A DNA stretch of 64,000 bases, taken from G965222335 sp965222335 (GTDB lineage: Bacteria; Pseudomonadota; Gammaproteobacteria; Pseudomonadales; Halieaceae). The DNA is taken from the NCBI GenBank assembly GCA_965222335.1, contig OZ244944.1, positions 62,001 through 126,000 of the forward strand, written 5' to 3'. A program made the translations under genes and the position numbers. The notes below the pieces were generated by a model that was not told the DNA's origin, did no database searches, and saw only the letters and a program-made list of their open reading frames with translations. Shown one piece after another: positions 62,178-64,000 of the stretch. Position 1 is the first letter of the stretch. Every line of letters starts with the position of its first letter.

Positions 62178-63152
62178 ATGAAGTTGCAGCAGCTGCGTTA
62201 TATCTGGGAAGTGGCGCACCACGACCTGAACGTCTCCGCAACCGCGCAAAGCCTGTTCACCTCGCAACCCGGGATCAGCAAACAGATTCGCCTGCTGGAG
62301 GATGAGCTCGGGGTCGAGGTATTCGCCCGCAGCGGCAAGCACCTGACCCATGTGACGCCGGCGGGGGAGGCCATCCTCAAGGCCGCGGGGGAAGTGCTAC
62401 GCAAGGTCGAGAGTATCAAACAGGTGGCCCAGGAGTACTCCAACGAGAAGAAGGGCAGCCTGTCGATTGCCACCACCCACACCCAGGCCCGCTACGCGCT
62501 ACCGGCGACCATTCGCTCATTTATCGAACGCTATCCCGAGGTCTCCCTGCACATGCACCAGGGCACGCCGATGCAGATCTCGGAAATGGCCGCGGACGGC
62601 ACTGTGGATTTTGCCATTGCCACCGAGGCCCTGGAACTGTTCAGTGACCTGATCATGATGCCCTGCTATCGCTGGAATCGCTGTGTCCTGGTGCCACGGG
62701 ATCACCCCCTGACCCAGCTTTCCACGCTCACCCTGGCGGATGTCGCGGCGCACCCCATCGTGACCTACGTGTTCGGTTTTACCGGCCGTTCCAAGCTCGA
62801 CGAGGCCTTTATCGCCGAGGGCCTGGAGCCCAGGGTCGTGTTCACCGCCGCCGACGCGGACGTAATCAAGACCTATGTCCGCCTCGGCCTGGGTATCGGT
62901 ATCGTCGCCCACATGGCCTATGACGAGGAGGCCGACAGCGATCTCGTGGCCCTGGACGCGAGCGGCCTGTTCGCGGGCAGCGTCACCCGGATCGGCTGCC
63001 GCAAGGGTACTTTCCTGCGTGGCTATATGTACGACTTCATCGAGGACTTCGCGCCCCACCTGACCCGGGACGTGGTCAACGAGGCCTTTAACCGGCACAG
63101 CAAAGCCGAACTGGAAGAGCTGTTTTCCCACCTCGAGCTGCCGGTTTACTAG
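62178..63152 (+). CDS. cysB: LysR-family regulator CysB
   Basis: Transcriptional activator of sulfur assimilation. ATG at 62178 (MKLQQLRYIWEVAHHDLNVSATAQ), with GGAGAAA upstream, gives 324 residues exactly as in E. coli. The winged helix-turn-helix contains SATAQSLFTSQPGISKQIRLLEDELG. The effector domain reads LSIATTHTQARYALPA (the sulfate/N-acetylserine pocket) and MHQGTPMQISEMAADG. No cys structural genes are in the window. thrH follows on the same strand after 83 nt. Confidence 0.95.
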   Translation: MKLQQLRYIWEVAHHDLNVSATAQSLFTSQPGISKQIRLLEDELGVEVFARSGKHLTHVTPAGEAILKAAGEVLRKVESIKQVAQEYSNEKKGSLSIATTHTQARYALPATIRSFIERYPEVSLHMHQGTPMQISEMAADGTVDFAIATEALELFSDLIMMPCYRWNRCVLVPRDHPLTQLSTLTLADVAAHPIVTYVFGFTGRSKLDEAFIAEGLEPRVVFTAADADVIKTYVRLGLGIGIVAHMAYDEEADSDLVALDASGLFAGSVTRIGCRKGTFLRGYMYDFIEDFAPHLTRDVVNEAFNRHSKAELEELFSHLELPVY

Positions 63153-63235
63153 CGGCCCGGCGGGCTCACACTTGCCGTGAACCCGTCGAGTCGCTAGATT
63201 AGGCCGCCTGCCTGACCTGAGCCCGGAGAGAAATC

Positions 63236-63853
63236 ATGGAACTGGCCTGCCTTGACCTCGAAGGGGTCCTGGTCCCCGAGATATGGATTGCCTTTGCCGA
63301 GAAAACCGGCATCGATGCCCTGCGCGCCACCACCCGGGATATCCCCGATTACGACGTGCTGATGCGCCAGCGCCTGGCGCTGCTCGACGAGCACCAGCTC
63401 ACTATCGATGATATCCAGAAGGTAATCGCGACCCTCGAACCACTGCCGGGGGCAATCGATTTTATCGCCTGGCTGCGGGAGCGCTTCCAGGTGATTATCC
63501 TCTCGGACACTTTCTACGAGTTTTCCCAGCCCCTTATGCGCCAGCTCGGCTGGCCAACGCTGTTCTGTCACCGCCTGGTCACGGACGAGCGGGGCCGGGT
63601 GGTGGATTACAAGCTGCGCCAGCGCGACCCCAAGCGGGCCTCGGTCCAGGCACTGCACAGCCTGCAGTACCGGGTGATTGCCGCGGGGGATTCCTACAAT
63701 GACACCACCATGCTGGCGGAGGCCGACCAGGGCATTCTGTTCCACGCCCCGGACAACGTGATCGCCGAATTCCCCCAGTTCCCCGCGGTACAGACCTTCG
63801 ACGACCTCAAGCGTGCCTTTATCGACGCCAGCGAGCGGCCGCTACTGCTCTAG
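63236..63853 (+). CDS. thrH: Phosphoserine phosphatase / homoserine phosphotransferase ThrH
   Basis: A 205-residue HAD-superfamily enzyme. Motif I is CLDLEGVLVPEIW, where the second Asp of the usual DxD is Glu, as in ThrH. Motif II is VIILSDTFYEF, and motif III/IV is LRQRDPKRASV and AAGDSYNDTTML. In Pseudomonas ThrH dephosphorylates phosphoserine and can pass phosphate to homoserine. The order cysB, thrH, pabB resembles Pseudomonas, though the intervening genes differ. GAGAGAAATC precedes the ATG. Confidence 0.93.
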   Translation: MELACLDLEGVLVPEIWIAFAEKTGIDALRATTRDIPDYDVLMRQRLALLDEHQLTIDDIQKVIATLEPLPGAIDFIAWLRERFQVIILSDTFYEFSQPLMRQLGWPTLFCHRLVTDERGRVVDYKLRQRDPKRASVQALHSLQYRVIAAGDSYNDTTMLAEADQGILFHAPDNVIAEFPQFPAVQTFDDLKRAFIDASERPLLL

Positions 63854-63864
63854 GCCTCACGGGC

Positions 63865-64000
63865 TCAGAGGGCCTCGAGTTCGCGCAGGAAGCGCCCCAC
63901 CTTGTCCAGGGTTTCCTGGTATTCGGCGGCGCCATCGGAGTCCGCCACGATGCCGCCGCCGGCCCAGCAGAGCAGTTCGCGATTGCGGCACAGCAGGCTG
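63865..64000 (-). CDS. pabB: Aminodeoxychorismate synthase component I, C-terminal fragment
   Basis: The window ends inside this minus-strand gene. The last 45 codons read SLLCRNRELLCWAGGGI then VADSDGAAEYQETLDKVGRF and end LRELEAL. CWAGGGIVADSD followed by EYQET is the C-terminal signature of chorismate-binding enzymes, PabB in particular, which joins chorismate and ammonia on the path to folate. The identity is supported by synteny with thrH. It is too short for the usual open-frame limits. The stop is 12 nt from the thrH stop (convergent). Confidence 0.85.
   Translation of the reverse strand, partial: SLLCRNRELLCWAGGGIVADSDGAAEYQETLDKVGRFLRELEAL

Overview
The window is about 62-65% GC, densely coded, and carries gene sets and gene orders typical of Gammaproteobacteria: pst-phoU, gltA divergent from sdhCDAB-sucAB-lpd-sucCD, prmB-aroC, moaCDE, queF beside a YadGH-type exporter, and cysB-thrH-pabB. 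Many orders resemble Pseudomonas. The added cytochrome P450, acyl-CoA synthetase, luciferase-like oxidoreductase and degenerate amidohydrolase genes fit a marine, lipid- or hydrocarbon-using lineage such as Halieaceae/Cellvibrionales. That placement is inference; no rRNA gene or other direct marker is present. I see no prophage, CRISPR array, transposase or intact insertion sequence.

Layout. 2-6095: pstS (partial), pstC, pstA, pstB, phoU. 6175-6229: an array of five 11-bp PhoB-like half-sites in front of an outer-membrane porin gene (6253-7506). 7581-9943: tRNA-Glu, hisC and a KAS III-like ketoacyl synthase. 10071-22892: a TCA-cycle block, with gltA on the minus strand and sdhCDAB, sucAB, lpd and sucCD on the plus strand. 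22986-24989: htpG behind a near-perfect sigma-32 promoter. 25051-29915: sixA, a hydrolase, a DUF4892-like protein, folE, prmB, aroC and a small membrane protein. 29925-30044: a REP-like palindromic repeat running into gcvR. 30638-35670: a tightly overlapping cluster (predicted methyltransferase, yheU, tusA, epmC, xni-like exonuclease, pdxB, ATP-NAD-kinase-like). 36199-41243: msrB, a 1414-residue PAS/GAF/GGDEF/EAL protein and convergent tRNA-Glu and tRNA-Gly genes. 41329-44314: PA2817-like gene, YadGH-type ABC exporter, queF.

44340-44946 is the oddest stretch. It holds an intact tRNA-Ser(GGA) preceded, 240 bp upstream, by a second copy whose T-loop is split by a 98-nt structured insert. A shorter relative of that insert lies after the tRNA terminator. 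45067-47663 holds two poorly characterised membrane proteins around a 21-bp inverted repeat, then a luciferase-like oxidoreductase. 47813-50689: moaCDE, a flavin reductase, a NUDIX hydrolase and bcp. 50810-55997: P450, amidohydrolase-like, GST-like, NTF2-like and acyl-CoA synthetase genes, which look like a catabolic cluster. 56205-64000: yajC (without secDF), a D-cysteine desulfhydrase-like gene, an AGCS symporter, an acetyl-CoA hydrolase/transferase, a 5'-nucleotidase, cysB, thrH and the 3' end of pabB.

How it fits together. The first 7.5 kb is a phosphate-starvation module in which the PhoB-like array probably ties the porin to the Pst system. The next 13 kb supplies most of the TCA cycle from two divergent promoters. 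The rest is mostly housekeeping tRNA, cofactor and amino-acid functions, with one accessory catabolic cluster and several small repeat elements.
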